From Triglochin maritima (lineage: Eukaryota > Streptophyta > Magnoliopsida > Alismatales > Juncaginaceae), in assembly GCA_963682175.1 (NCBI GenBank), contig CAVMKL010000054.1, positions 1-64,000 on the forward strand: a stretch of 64,000 nucleotides of DNA, written 5' to 3'. The position numbers and the translations under genes are program-made. Positions 9,561-22,403 of this stretch are shown here, piece by piece. The stretch's first letter is position 1. Each line of letters opens with the position of its first letter. The notes under the pieces were generated by a model. It saw nothing but the letters and a program-made list of their open reading frames with translations, made no database searches and was not told the origin of the DNA.

Positions 9561-9935
9561 GTTAGTAGTGTCTCTCCGAATGCAGTCATTCTATCACGTC
9601 GCGCACCTTGCGACCATTCTCGCGCCACGGTCGTCCGATCAGGGAGTTCCAGCTCACGTTTGAATTCTCGCGAAATCGCAACACGAAGATGCAACTTGGG
9701 CTTAAGATGAATGCAATATTTTTTTATTATTTACCATTGTATAGATATTGGTTTAATAGAGTAGGTGAATGCTTGCGAAATCCACCTCGCACTCGCGTTG
9801 CGCTTGAGCTCATCGAGGGTTGTTGGCCCCTGCACCGTGTCGTGTCGCTGCAAAAATGGTGGCAACACGAGGGCAGTCGTCGTAGTAGTAAAAAAGACGC
9901 GCGCGCCCTTAGTCCTCGTGCCTCTCGCGACAAAA

Positions 9936-10054
9936 GGAGTGCAACACGAGGACTTCCCAGGAGGTCACCCATCCTAGTACTACTCTCGCCCAAGCACGCT
10001 TAACTACGGAGTTCTGATGGGATCCGATGCTTTAGTGCTGGTATGATCGCACCC
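9936..10054 (-). rRNA. 5S rRNA: 5S rRNA gene, copy 21
   Basis: C28T (10027), shared only with copy 38. Its upstream spacer has C-to-G on the plus strand at 10171 (-117), shared only with copy 42. Confidence 0.98.
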
Positions 10055-10429
10055 GTTAGTAGTGTCTCTCCGAATGCAGTCATTCTATCACGTCGCGCAC
10101 CTTGCGACCATTCTCGCGCCACGGTCGTCCGATCAGGGAGTTCCAGCTCACGTTTGAATTCTCGCGAAATGGCAACACGAAGATGCAACTTGGGCTTAAG
10201 ATGAATGCAATATTTTTTTATTATTTACCATTGTATAGATATTGGTTTAATAGAGTAGGTGAATGCTTGCGAAATCCACCTCGCACTCGCGTTGCGCTTG
10301 AGCTCATCGAGGGTTGTTGGCCCCTGCACCGTGTCGTGTCGCTGCAAAAATGGTGGCAACACGAGGGCAGTCGTCGTAGTAGTAAAAAAGACGCGCGCGC
10401 CCTTAGTCCTCGTGCCTCTCGCGACAAAA

Positions 10430-10548
10430 GGAGTGCAACACGAGGACTTCCCAGGAGGTCACCCATCCTAGTACTACTCTCGCCCAAGCACGCTTAACTA
10501 CGGAGTTCTGATGGGATCCGGTGCTTTAGTGCTGGTATGATCGCACCC
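10430..10548 (-). rRNA. 5S rRNA: 5S rRNA gene, copy 22
   Basis: Gene as copy 1; spacer T allele. Confidence 0.98.
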
Positions 10549-10923
10549 GTTAGTAGTGTCTCTCCGAATGCAGTCATTCTATCACGTCGCGCACCTTGCG
10601 ACCATTCTCGCGCCACGGTCGTCCGATCAGGGAGTTCCAGCTCACGTTTGAATTCTCGCGAAATCGCAACACGAAGATGCAACTTGGGCTTAAGATGAAT
10701 GCAATATTTTTTTATTATTTACCATTGTATAGATATTGGTTTAATAGAGTAGGTGAATGCTTGCGAAATCCACCTCGCACTCGCGTTGCGCTTGAGCTCA
10801 TCGAGGGTTGTTGGCCCCTGCACCGTGTCGTGTCGCTGCAAAAATGGTGGCAACACGAGGGCAGACGTCGTAGTAGTAAAAAAGACGCGCGCGCCCTTAG
10901 TCCTCGTGCCTCTCGCGACAAAA

Positions 10924-11042
10924 GGAGTGCAACACGAGGACTTCCCAGGAGGTCACCCATCCTAGTACTACTCTCGCCCAAGCACGCTTAACTACGGAGT
11001 TCTGATGGGATCCGGTGCTTTAGTGCTGGTATGATCGCACCC
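10924..11042 (-). rRNA. 5S rRNA: 5S rRNA gene, copy 23
   Basis: Gene as copy 1. Spacer A allele (10865). Confidence 0.98.
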
Positions 11043-11417
11043 GTTAGTAGTGTCTCTCCGAATGCAGTCATTCTATCACGTCGCGCACCTTGCGACCATT
11101 CTCGCGCCACGGTCGTCCGATCAGGGAGTTCCAGCTCACGTTTGAATTCTCGCGAAATCGCAACACGAAGATGCAACTTGGGCTTAAGATGAATGCAATA
11201 TTTTTTTATTATTTACCATTGTATAGATATTGGTTTAATAGAGTAGGTGAATGCTTGCGAAATCCACCTCGCACTCGCGTTGCGCTTGAGCTCATCGAGG
11301 GTTGTTGGCCCCTGCACCGTGTCGTGTCGCTGCAAAAATGGTGGCAACACGAGGGCAGTCGTCGTAGTAGTAAAAAAGACGCGCGCGCCCTTAGTCCTCG
11401 TGCCTCTCGCGACAAAA

Positions 11418-11536
11418 GGAGTGCAACACGAGGACTTCCCAGGAGGTCACCCATCCTAGTACTACTCTCGCCCAAGCACGCTTAACTACGGAGTTCTGAT
11501 GGGATCCGGTGCTTTAGTGCTGGTATGATCGCACCC
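11418..11536 (-). rRNA. 5S rRNA: 5S rRNA gene, copy 24
   Basis: Gene as copy 1; spacer T allele. Confidence 0.98.
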
Positions 11537-11911
11537 GTTAGTAGTGTCTCTCCGAATGCAGTCATTCTATCACGTCGCGCACCTTGCGACCATTCTCGCG
11601 CCACGGTCGTCCGATCAGGGAGTTCCAGCTCACGTTTGAATTCTCGCGAAATCGCAACACGAAGATGCAACTTGGGCTTAAGATGAATGCAATATTTTTT
11701 TATTATTTACCATTGTATAGATATTGGTTTAATAGAGTAGGTGAATGCTTGCGAAATCCACCTCGCACTCGCGTTGCGCTTGAGCTCATCGAGGGTTGTT
11801 GGCCCCTGCACCGTGTCGTGTCGCTGCAAAAATGGTGGCAACACGAGGGCAGTCGTCGTAGTAGTAAAAAAGACGCGCGCGCCCTTAGTCCTCGTGCCTC
11901 TCGCGACAAAA

Positions 11912-12030
11912 GGAGTGCAACACGAGGACTTCCCAGGAGGTCACCCATCCTAGTACTACTCTCGCCCAAGCACGCTTAACTACGGAGTTCTGATGGGATC
12001 CGGTGCTTTAGTGCTGGTATGATCGCACCC
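11912..12030 (-). rRNA. 5S rRNA: 5S rRNA gene, copy 25
   Basis: Gene as copy 1; spacer T allele. Confidence 0.98.
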
Positions 12031-12405
12031 GTTAGTAGTGTCTCTCCGAATGCAGTCATTCTATCACGTCGCGCACCTTGCGACCATTCTCGCGCCACGG
12101 TCGTCCGATCAGGGAGTTCCAGCTCACGTTTGAATTCTCGCGAAATCGCAACACGAAGATGCAACTTGGGCTTAAGATGAATGCAATATTTTTTTATTAT
12201 TTACCATTGTATAGATATTGGTTTAATAGAGTAGGTGAATGCTTGCGAAATCCACCTCGCACTCGCGTTGCGCTTGAGCTCATCGAGGGTTGTTGGCCCC
12301 TGCACCGTGTCGTGTCGCTGCAAAAATGGTGGCAACACGAGGGCAGTCGTCGTAGTAGTAAAAAAGACGCGCGCGCCCTTAGTCCTCGTGCCTCTCGCGA
12401 CAAAA

Positions 12406-12524
12406 GGAGTGCAACACGAGGACTTCCCAGGAGGTCACCCATCCTAGTACTACTCTCGCCCAAGCACGCTTAACTACGGAGTTCTGATGGGATCCGGTGC
12501 TTTAGTGCTGGTATGATCGCACCC
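12406..12524 (-). rRNA. 5S rRNA: 5S rRNA gene, copy 26
   Basis: Gene as copy 1; spacer T allele. Confidence 0.98.
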
Positions 12525-12899
12525 GTTAGTAGTGTCTCTCCGAATGCAGTCATTCTATCACGTCGCGCACCTTGCGACCATTCTCGCGCCACGGTCGTCC
12601 GATCAGGGAGTTCCAGCTCACGTTTGAATTCTCGCGAAATCGCAACACGAAGATGCAACTTGGGCTTAAGATGAATGCAATATTTTTTTATTATTTACCA
12701 TTGTATAGATATTGGTTTAATAGAGTAGGTGAATGCTTGCGAAATCCACCTCGCACTCGCGTTGCGCTTGAGCTCATCGAGGGTTGTTGGCCCCTGCACC
12801 GTGTCGTGTCGCTGCAAAAATGGTGGCAACACGAGGGCAGTCGTCGTAGTAGTAAAAAAGACGCGCGCGCCCTTAGTCCTCGTGCCTCTCGCGACAAAA

Positions 12900-13018
12900 G
12901 GAGTGCAACACGAGGACTTCCCAGGAGGTCACCCATCCTAGTACTACTCTCGCCCAAGCACGCTTAACTACGGAGTTCTGATGGGATCCGGTGCTTTAGT
13001 GCTGGTATGATCGCACCC
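12900..13018 (-). rRNA. 5S rRNA: 5S rRNA gene, copy 27
   Basis: Gene as copy 1; spacer T allele. Confidence 0.98.
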
Positions 13019-13393
13019 GTTAGTAGTGTCTCTCCGAATGCAGTCATTCTATCACGTCGCGCACCTTGCGACCATTCTCGCGCCACGGTCGTCCGATCAG
13101 GGAGTTCCAGCTCACGTTTGAATTCTCGCGAAATCGCAACACGAAGATGCAACTTGGGCTTAAGATGAATGCAATATTTTTTTATTATTTACCATTGTAT
13201 AGATATTGGTTTAATAGAGTAGGTGAATGCTTGCGAAATCCACCTCGCACTCGCGTTGCGCTTGAGCTCATCGAGGGTTGTTGGCCCCTGCACCGTGTTG
13301 TGTCGCTGCAAAAATGGTGGCAACACGAGGGCAGTCGTCGTAGTAGTAAAAAAGACGCGCGCGCCCTTAGTCCTCGTGCCTCTCGCGACAAAA

Positions 13394-13512
13394 GGAGTGC
13401 AACACGAGGACTTCCCAGGAGGTCACCCATCCTAGTACTACTCTCGCCCAAGCACGCTTAACTACGGAGTTCTGATGGGATCCGGTGCTTTAGTGCTGGT
13501 ATGATCGCACCC
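13394..13512 (-). rRNA. 5S rRNA: 5S rRNA gene, copy 28
   Basis: Gene as copy 1. Downstream spacer has a private C-to-T at 13299, in a CG site of the GTGTC pair. Confidence 0.98.
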
Positions 13513-13886
13513 GTTAGTAGTGTCTCTCCGAATGCAGTCATTCTATCACGTCGCGCACCTTGCGACCATTCTCGCGCCACGGTCGTCCGATCAGGGAGTT
13601 CCAGCTCACGTTTGAATTCTCGCGAAATCGCAACACGAAGATGCAACTTGGCTTAAGATGAATGCAATATTTTTTTATTATTTACCATTGTATAGATATT
13701 GGTTTAATAGAGTAGGTGAATGCTTGCGAAATCCACCTCGCACTCGCGTTGCGCTTGAGCTCATCGAGGGTTGTTGGCCCCTGCACCGTGTCGTGTCGCT
13801 GCAAAAATGGTGGCAACACGAGGGCAGTCGTCGTAGTAGTAAAAAAGACGCGCGCGCCCTTAGTCCTCGTGCCTCTCGCGACAAAA

Positions 13887-14005
13887 GGAGTGCAACACGA
13901 GGACTTCCCAGGAGGTCACCCATCCTAGTACTACTCTCGCCCAAGCACGCTTAACTACGGAGTTCTGATGGGATCCGGTGCTTTAGTGCTGGTATGATCG
14001 CACCC
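13887..14005 (-). rRNA. 5S rRNA: 5S rRNA gene, copy 29
   Basis: Gene as copy 1. The spacer between copies 28 and 29 lacks one G of a GGG run (13651), making this interval 493 bp. Confidence 0.98.
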
Positions 14006-14380
14006 GTTAGTAGTGTCTCTCCGAATGCAGTCATTCTATCACGTCGCGCACCTTGCGACCATTCTCGCGCCACGGTCGTCCGATCAGGGAGTTCCAGCTC
14101 ACGTTTGAATTCTCGCGAAATCGCAACACGAAGATGCAACTTGGGCTTAAGATGAATGCAATATTTTTTTATTATTTACCATTGTATAGATATTGGTTTA
14201 ATAGAGTAGGTGAATGCTTGCGAAATCCACCTCGCACTCGCGTTGCGCTTGAGCTCATCGAGGGTTGTTGGCCCCTGCACCGTGTCGTGTCGCTGCAAAA
14301 ATGGTGGCAACACGAGGGCAGACGTCGTAGTAGTAAAAAAGACGCGCGCGCCCTTAGTCCTCGTGCCTCTCGCGACAAAA

Positions 14381-14499
14381 GGAGTGCAACACGAGGACTT
14401 CCCAGGAGGTCACCCATCCTAGTACTACTCTCGCCCAAGCACGCTTAACTACGGAGTTCTGATGGGATCCGGTGCTTTAGTGCTGGTATGATCGCACCC
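14381..14499 (-). rRNA. 5S rRNA: 5S rRNA gene, copy 30
   Basis: Gene as copy 1. Spacer A allele (14322). Confidence 0.98.
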
Positions 14500-14874
14500 G
14501 TTAGTAGTGTCTCTCCGAATGCAGTCATTCTATCACGTCGCGCACCTTGCGACCATTCTCGCGCCACGGTCGTCCGATCAGGGAGTTCCAGCTCACGTTT
14601 GAATTCTCGCGAAATCGCAACACGAAGATGCAACTTGGGCTTAAGATGAATGCAATATTTTTTTATTATTTACCATTGTATAGATATTGGTTTAATAGAG
14701 TAGGTGAATGCTTGCGAAATCCACCTCGCACTCGCGTTGCGCTTGAGCTCATCGAGGGTTGTTGGCCCCTGCACCGTGTCGTGTCGCTGCAAAAATGGTG
14801 GCAACACGAGGGCAGTCGTCGTAGTAGTAAAAAAGACGCGCGCGCCCTTAGTCCTCGTGCCTCTCGCGACAAAA

Positions 14875-14993
14875 GGAGTGCAACACGAGGACTTCCCAGG
14901 AGGTCACCCATCCTAGTACTACTCTCGCCCAAGCACGCTTAACTACGGAGTTCTGATGGGATCCGGTGCTTTAGTGCTGGTATGATCGCACCC
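14875..14993 (-). rRNA. 5S rRNA: 5S rRNA gene, copy 31
   Basis: Gene as copy 1; spacer T allele. Confidence 0.98.
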
Positions 14994-15368
14994 GTTAGTA
15001 GTGTCTCTCCGAATGCAGTCATTCTATCACGTCGCGCACCTTGCGACCATTCTCGCGCCACGGTCGTCCGATCAGGGAGTTCCAGCTCACGTTTGAATTC
15101 TCGCGAAATCGCAACACGAAGATGCAACTTGGGCTTAAGATGAATGCAATATTTTTTTATTATTTACCATTGTATAGATATTGGTTTAATAGAGTAGGTG
15201 AATGCTTGCGAAATCCACCTCGCACTCGCGTTGCGCTTGAGCTCATCGAGGGTTGTTGGCCCCTGCACCGTGTCGTGTCGCTGCAAAAATGGTGGCAACA
15301 CGAGGGCAGTCGTCGTAGTAGTAAAAAAGACGCGCGCGCCCTTAGTCCTCGTGCCTCTCGCGACAAAA

Positions 15369-15487
15369 GGAGTGCAACACGAGGACTTCCCAGGAGGTCA
15401 CCCATCCTAGTACTACTCTCGCCCAAGCACGCTTAACTACGGAGTTCTGATGGGATCCGGTGCTTTAGTGCTGGTATGATCGCACCC
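15369..15487 (-). rRNA. 5S rRNA: 5S rRNA gene, copy 32
   Basis: Gene as copy 1; spacer T allele. Confidence 0.98.
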
Positions 15488-15862
15488 GTTAGTAGTGTCT
15501 CTCCGAATGCAGTCATTCTATCACGTCGCGCACCTTGCGACCATTCTCGCGCCACGGTCGTCCGATCAGGGAGTTCCAGCTCACGTTTGAATTCTCGCGA
15601 AATCGCAACACGAAGATGCAACTTGGGCTTAAGATGAATGCAATATTTTTTTATTATTTACCATTGTATAGATATTGGTTTAATAGAGTAGGTGAATGCT
15701 TGCGAAATCCACCTCGCACTCGCGTTGCGCTTGAGCTCATCGAGGGTTGTTGGCCCCTGCACCGTGTCGTGTCGCTGCAAAAATGGTGGCAACACGAGGG
15801 CAGTCGTCGTAGTAGTAAAAAAGACGCGCGCGCCCTTAGTCCTCGTGCCTCTCGCGACAAAA

Positions 15863-15981
15863 GGAGTGCAACACGAGGACTTCCCAGGAGGTCACCCATC
15901 CTAGTACTACTCTCGCCCAAGCACGCTTAACTACGGAGTTCTGATGGGATCCGGTGCTTTAGTGCTGGTATGATGGCACCC
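15863..15981 (-). rRNA. 5S rRNA: 5S rRNA gene, copy 33
   Basis: G7C (15975), the first after 16 genes without it; spacer T allele. Confidence 0.98.
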
Positions 15982-16356
15982 GTTAGTAGTGTCTCTCCGA
16001 ATGCAGTCATTCTATCACGTCGCGCACCTTGCGACCATTCTCGCGCCACGGTCGTCCGATCAGGGAGTTCCAGCTCACGTTTGAATTCTCGCGAAATCGC
16101 AACACGAAGATGCAACTTGGGCTTAAGATGAATGCAATATTTTTTTATTATTTACCATTGTATAGATATTGGTTTAATAGAGTAGGTGAATGCTTGCGAA
16201 ATCCACCTCGCACTCGCGTTGCGCTTGAGCTCATCGAGGGTTGTTGGCCCCTGCACCGTGTCGTGTCGCTGCAAAAATGGTGGCAACACGAGGGCAGTCG
16301 TCGTAGTAGTAAAAAAGACGCGCGCGCCCTTAGTCCTCGTGCCTCTCGCGACAAAA

Positions 16357-16475
16357 GGAGTGCAACACGAGGACTTCCCAGGAGGTCACCCATCCTAGTA
16401 CTACTCTCGCCCAAGCACGCTTAACTACGGAGTTCTGATGGGATCCGGTGCTTTAGTGCTGGTATGATCGCACCC
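16357..16475 (-). rRNA. 5S rRNA: 5S rRNA gene, copy 34
   Basis: Gene as copy 1; spacer T allele. Confidence 0.98.
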
Positions 16476-16850
16476 GTTAGTAGTGTCTCTCCGAATGCAG
16501 TCATTCTATCACGTCGCGCACCTTGCGACCATTCTCGCGCCACGGTCGTCCGATCAGGGAGTTCCAGCTCACGTTTGAATTCTCGCGAAATCGCAACACG
16601 AAGATGCAACTTGGGCTTAAGATGAATGCAATATTTTTTTATTATTTACCATTGTATAGATATTGGTTTAATAGAGTAGGTGAATGCTTGCGAAATCCAC
16701 CTCGCACTCGCGTTGCGCTTGAGCTCATCGAGGGTTGTTGGCCCCTGCACCGTGTCGTGTCGCTGCAAAAATGGTGGCAACACGAGGGCAGTCGTCGTAG
16801 TAGTAAAAAAGACGCGCGCGCCCTTAGTCCTCGTGCCTCTCGCGACAAAA

Positions 16851-16969
16851 GGAGTGCAACACGAGGACTTCCCAGGAGGTCACCCATCCTAGTACTACTC
16901 TCGCCCAAGCACGCTTAACTACGGAGTTCTGATGGGATCCGGTGCTTTAGTGCTGGTATGATCGCACCC
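16851..16969 (-). rRNA. 5S rRNA: 5S rRNA gene, copy 35
   Basis: Gene as copy 1; spacer T allele. Confidence 0.98.
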
Positions 16970-17344
16970 GTTAGTAGTGTCTCTCCGAATGCAGTCATTC
17001 TATCACGTCGCGCACCTTGCGACCATTCTCGCGCCACGGTCGTCCGATCAGGGAGTTCCAGCTCACGTTTGAATTCTCGCGAAATCGCAACACGAAGATG
17101 CAACTTGGGCTTAAGATGAATGCAATATTTTTTTATTATTTACCATTGTATAGATATTGGTTTAATAGAGTAGGTGAATGCTTGCGAAATCCACCTCGCA
17201 CTCGCGTTGCGCTTGAGCTCATCGAGGGTTGTTGGCCCCTGCACCGTGTCGTGTCGCTGCAAAAATGGTGGCAACACGAGGGCAGACGTCGTAGTAGTAA
17301 AAAAGACGCGCGCGCCCTTAGTCCTCGTGCCTCTCGCGACAAAA

Positions 17345-17463
17345 GGAGTGCAACACGAGGACTTCCCAGGAGGTCACCCATCCTAGTACTACTCTCGCCC
17401 AAGCACGCTTAACTACGGAGTTCTGATGGGATCCGGTGCTTTAGTGCTGGTATGATGGCACCC
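17345..17463 (-). rRNA. 5S rRNA: 5S rRNA gene, copy 36
   Basis: G7C (17457) with spacer A allele (17286). Confidence 0.98.
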
Positions 17464-17838
17464 GTTAGTAGTGTCTCTCCGAATGCAGTCATTCTATCAC
17501 GTCGCGCACCTTGCGACCATTCTCGCGCCACGGTCGTCCGATCAGGGAGTTCCAGCTCACGTTTGAATTCTCGCGAAATCGCAACACGAAGATGCAACTT
17601 GGGCTTAAGATGAATGCAATATTTTTTTATTATTTACCATTGTATAGATATTGGTTTAATAGAGTAGGTGAATGCTTGCGAAATCCACCTCGCACTCGCG
17701 TTGCGCTTGAGCTCATCGAGGGTTGTTGGCCCCTGCACCGTGTCGTGTCGCTGCAAAAATGGTGGCAACACGAGGGCAGTCGTCGTAGTAGTAAAAAAGA
17801 CGCGCGCGCCCTTAGTCCTCGTGCCTCTCGCGACAAAA

Positions 17839-17957
17839 GGAGTGCAACACGAGGACTTCCCAGGAGGTCACCCATCCTAGTACTACTCTCGCCCAAGCAC
17901 GCTTAACTACGGAGTTCTGATGGGATCCGGTGCTTTAGTGCTGGTATGATCGCACCC
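17839..17957 (-). rRNA. 5S rRNA: 5S rRNA gene, copy 37
   Basis: Gene as copy 1; spacer T allele. Confidence 0.98.
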
Positions 17958-18332
17958 GTTAGTAGTGTCTCTCCGAATGCAGTCATTCTATCACGTCGCG
18001 CACCTTGCGACCATTCTCGCGCCACGGTCGTCCGATCAGGGAGTTCCAGCTCACGTTTGAATTCTCGCGAAATCGCAACACGAAGATGCAACTTGGGCTT
18101 AAGATGAATGCAATATTTTTTTATTATTTACCATTGTATAGATATTGGTTTAATAGAGTAGGTGAATGCTTGCGAAATCCACCTCGCACTCGCGTTGCGC
18201 TTGAGCTCATCGAGGGTTGTTGGCCCCTGCACCGTGTCGTGTCGCTGCAAAAATGGTGGCAACACGAGGGCAGTCGTCGTAGTAGTAAAAAAGACGCGCG
18301 CGCCCTTAGTCCTCGTGCCTCTCGCGACAAAA

Positions 18333-18451
18333 GGAGTGCAACACGAGGACTTCCCAGGAGGTCACCCATCCTAGTACTACTCTCGCCCAAGCACGCTTAA
18401 CTACGGAGTTCTGATGGGATCCGATGCTTTAGTGCTGGTATGATCGCACCC
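18333..18451 (-). rRNA. 5S rRNA: 5S rRNA gene, copy 38
   Basis: C28T (18424), shared only with copy 21, 17 units away. Confidence 0.98.
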
Positions 18452-18826
18452 GTTAGTAGTGTCTCTCCGAATGCAGTCATTCTATCACGTCGCGCACCTT
18501 GCGACCATTCTCGCGCCACGGTCGTCCGATCAGGGAGTTCCAGCTCACGTTTGAATTCTCGCGAAATCGCAACACGAAGATGCAACTTGGGCTTAAGATG
18601 AATGCAATATTTTTTTATTATTTACCATTGTATAGATATTGGTTTAATAGAGTAGGTGAATGCTTGCGAAATCCACCTCGCACTCGCGTTGCGCTTGAGC
18701 TCATCGAGGGTTGTTGGCCCCTGCACCGTGTCGTGTCGCTGCAAAAATGGTGGCAACACGAGGGCAGACGTCGTAGTAGTAAAAAAGACGCGCGCGCCCT
18801 TAGTCCTCGTGCCTCTCGCGACAAAA

Positions 18827-18945
18827 GGAGTGCAACACGAGGACTTCCCAGGAGGTCACCCATCCTAGTACTACTCTCGCCCAAGCACGCTTAACTACGG
18901 AGTTCTGATGGGATCCGGTGCTTTAGTGCTGGTATGATCGCACCC
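18827..18945 (-). rRNA. 5S rRNA: 5S rRNA gene, copy 39
   Basis: Gene as copy 1. Spacer A allele (18768). Confidence 0.98.
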
Positions 18946-19320
18946 GTTAGTAGTGTCTCTCCGAATGCAGTCATTCTATCACGTCGCGCACCTTGCGACC
19001 ATTCTCGCGCCACGGTCGTCCGATCAGGGAGTTCCAGCTCACGTTTGAATTCTCGCGAAATCGCAACACGAAGATGCAACTTGGGCTTAAGATGAATGCA
19101 ATATTTTTTTATTATTTACCATTGTATAGATATTGGTTTAATAGAGTAGGTGAATGCTTGCGAAATCCACCTCGCACTCGCGTTGCGCTTGAGCTCATCG
19201 AGGGTTGTTGGCCCCTGCACCGTGTCGTGTCGCTGCAAAAATGGTGGCAACACGAGGGCAGTCGTCGTAGTAGTAAAAAAGACGCGCGCGCCCTTAGTCC
19301 TCGTGCCTCTCGCGACAAAA

Positions 19321-19439
19321 GGAGTGCAACACGAGGACTTCCCAGGAGGTCACCCATCCTAGTACTACTCTCGCCCAAGCACGCTTAACTACGGAGTTCT
19401 GATGGGATCCGGTGCTTTAGTGCTGGTATGATGGCACCC
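19321..19439 (-). rRNA. 5S rRNA: 5S rRNA gene, copy 40
   Basis: G7C (19433); spacer T allele. Confidence 0.98.
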
Positions 19440-19814
19440 GTTAGTAGTGTCTCTCCGAATGCAGTCATTCTATCACGTCGCGCACCTTGCGACCATTCTC
19501 GCGCCACGGTCGTCCGATCAGGGAGTTCCAGCTCACGTTTGAATTCTCGCGAAATCGCAACACGAAGATGCAACTTGGGCTTAAGATGAATGCAATATTT
19601 TTTTATTATTTACCATTGTATAGATATTGGTTTAATAGAGTAGGTGAATGCTTGCGAAATCCACCTCGCACTCGCGTTGCGCTTGAGCTCATCGAGGGTT
19701 GTTGGCCCCTGCACCGTGTCGTGTCGCTGCAAAAATGGTGGCAACACGAGGGCAGTCGTCGTAGTAGTAAAAAAGACGCGCGCGCCCTTAGTCCTCGTGC
19801 CTCTCGCGACAAAA

Positions 19815-19933
19815 GGAGTGCAACACGAGGACTTCCCAGGAGGTCACCCATCCTAGTACTACTCTCGCCCAAGCACGCTTAACTACGGAGTTCTGATGGG
19901 ATCCGGTGCTTTAGTGCTGGTATGATCGCACCC
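19815..19933 (-). rRNA. 5S rRNA: 5S rRNA gene, copy 41
   Basis: Gene as copy 1; spacer T allele. Confidence 0.98.
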
Positions 19934-20308
19934 GTTAGTAGTGTCTCTCCGAATGCAGTCATTCTATCACGTCGCGCACCTTGCGACCATTCTCGCGCCA
20001 CGGTCGTCCGATCAGGGAGTTCCAGCTCACGTTTGAATTCTCGCGAAATCGCAACACGAAGATGCAACTTGGGCTTAAGATGAATGCAATATTTTTTTAT
20101 TATTTACCATTGTATAGATATTGGTTTAATAGAGTAGGTGAATGCTTGCGAAATCCACCTCGCACTCGCGTTGCGCTTGAGCTCATCGAGGGTTGTTGGC
20201 CCCTGCACCGTGTCGTGTCGCTGCAAAAATGGTGGCAACACGAGGGCAGTCGTCGTAGTAGTAAAAAAGACGCGCGCGCCCTTAGTCCTCGTGCCTCTCG
20301 CGACAAAA

Positions 20309-20427
20309 GGAGTGCAACACGAGGACTTCCCAGGAGGTCACCCATCCTAGTACTACTCTCGCCCAAGCACGCTTAACTACGGAGTTCTGATGGGATCCGG
20401 TGCTTTAGTGCTGGTATGATCGCACCC
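20309..20427 (-). rRNA. 5S rRNA: 5S rRNA gene, copy 42
   Basis: Gene as copy 1. Upstream spacer has plus-strand C-to-G at 20544 (-117), shared only with copy 21. Confidence 0.98.
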
Positions 20428-20802
20428 GTTAGTAGTGTCTCTCCGAATGCAGTCATTCTATCACGTCGCGCACCTTGCGACCATTCTCGCGCCACGGTCG
20501 TCCGATCAGGGAGTTCCAGCTCACGTTTGAATTCTCGCGAAATGGCAACACGAAGATGCAACTTGGGCTTAAGATGAATGCAATATTTTTTTATTATTTA
20601 CCATTGTATAGATATTGGTTTAATAGAGTAGGTGAATGCTTGCGAAATCCACCTCGCACTCGCGTTGCGCTTGAGCTCATCGAGGGTTGTTGGCCCCTGC
20701 ACCGTGTCGTGTCGCTGCAAAAATGGTGGCAACACGAGGGCAGTCGTCGTAGTAGTAAAAAAGACGCGCGCGCCCTTAGTCCTCGTGCCTCTCGCGACAA
20801 AA

Positions 20803-20921
20803 GGAGTGCAACACGAGGACTTCCCAGGAGGTCACCCATCCTAGTACTACTCTCGCCCAAGCACGCTTAACTACGGAGTTCTGATGGGATCCGGTGCTTT
20901 AGTGCTGGTATGATCGCACCC
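20803..20921 (-). rRNA. 5S rRNA: 5S rRNA gene, copy 43
   Basis: Gene as copy 1; spacer T allele. Confidence 0.98.
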
Positions 20922-21296
20922 GTTAGTAGTGTCTCTCCGAATGCAGTCATTCTATCACGTCGCGCACCTTGCGACCATTCTCGCGCCACGGTCGTCCGAT
21001 CAGGGAGTTCCAGCTCACGTTTGAATTCTCGCGAAATCGCAACACGAAGATGCAACTTGGGCTTAAGATGAATGCAATATTTTTTTATTATTTACCATTG
21101 TATAGATATTGGTTTAATAGAGTAGGTGAATGCTTGCGAAATCCACCTCGCACTCGCGTTGCGCTTGAGCTCATCGAGGGTTGTTGGCCCCTGCACCGTG
21201 TCGTGTCGCTGCAAAAATGGTGGCAACACGAGGGCAGACGTCGTAGTAGTAAAAAAGACGCGCGCGCCCTTAGTCCTCGTGCCTCTCGCGACAAAA

Positions 21297-21415
21297 GGAG
21301 TGCAACACGAGGACTTCCCAGGAGGTCACCCATCCTAGTACTACTCTCGCCCAAGCACGCTTAACTACGGAGTTCTGATGGGATCCGGTGCTTTAGTGCT
21401 GGTATGATCGCACCC
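21297..21415 (-). rRNA. 5S rRNA: 5S rRNA gene, copy 44
   Basis: Gene as copy 1. Spacer A allele (21238). Confidence 0.98.
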
Positions 21416-21790
21416 GTTAGTAGTGTCTCTCCGAATGCAGTCATTCTATCACGTCGCGCACCTTGCGACCATTCTCGCGCCACGGTCGTCCGATCAGGGA
21501 GTTCCAGCTCACGTTTGAATTCTCGCGAAATCGCAACACGAAGATGCAACTTGGGCTTAAGATGAATGCAATATTTTTTTATTATTTACCATTGTATAGA
21601 TATTGGTTTAATAGAGTAGGTGAATGCTTGCGAAATCCACCTCGCACTCGCGTTGCGCTTGAGCTCATCGAGGGTTGTTGGCCCCTGCACCGTGTCGTGT
21701 CGCTGCAAAAATGGTGGCAACACGAGGGCAGTCGTCGTAGTAGTAAAAAAGACGCGCGCGCCCTTAGTCCTCGTGCCTCTCGCGACAAAA

Positions 21791-21909
21791 GGAGTGCAAC
21801 ACGAGGACTTCCCAGGAGGTCACCCATCCTAGTACTACTCTCGCCCAAGCACGCTTAACTACGGAGTTCTGATGGGATCCGGTGCTTTAGTGCTGGTATG
21901 ATCGCACCC
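21791..21909 (-). rRNA. 5S rRNA: 5S rRNA gene, copy 45
   Basis: Gene as copy 1; spacer T allele. Confidence 0.98.
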
Positions 21910-22284
21910 GTTAGTAGTGTCTCTCCGAATGCAGTCATTCTATCACGTCGCGCACCTTGCGACCATTCTCGCGCCACGGTCGTCCGATCAGGGAGTTCCA
22001 GCTCACGTTTGAATTCTCGCGAAATCGCAACACGAAGATGCAACTTGGGCTTAAGATGAATGCAATATTTTTTTATTATTTACCATTGTATAGATATTGG
22101 TTTAATAGAGTAGGTGAATGCTTGCGAAATCCACCTCGCACTCGCGTTGCGCTTGAGCTCATCGAGGGTTGTTGGCCCCTGCACCGTGTCGTGTCGCTGC
22201 AAAAATGGTGGCAACACGAGGGCAGTCGTCGTAGTAGTAAAAAAGACGCGCGCGCCCTTAGTCCTCGTGCCTCTCGCGACAAAA

Positions 22285-22403
22285 GGAGTGCAACACGAGG
22301 ACTTCCCAGGAGGTCACCCATCCTAGTACTACTCTCGCCCAAGCACGCTTAACTACGGAGTTCTGATGGGATCCGGTGCTTTAGTGCTGGTATGATCGCA
22401 CCC
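22285..22403 (-). rRNA. 5S rRNA: 5S rRNA gene, copy 46
   Basis: Gene as copy 1; spacer T allele. Confidence 0.98.
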
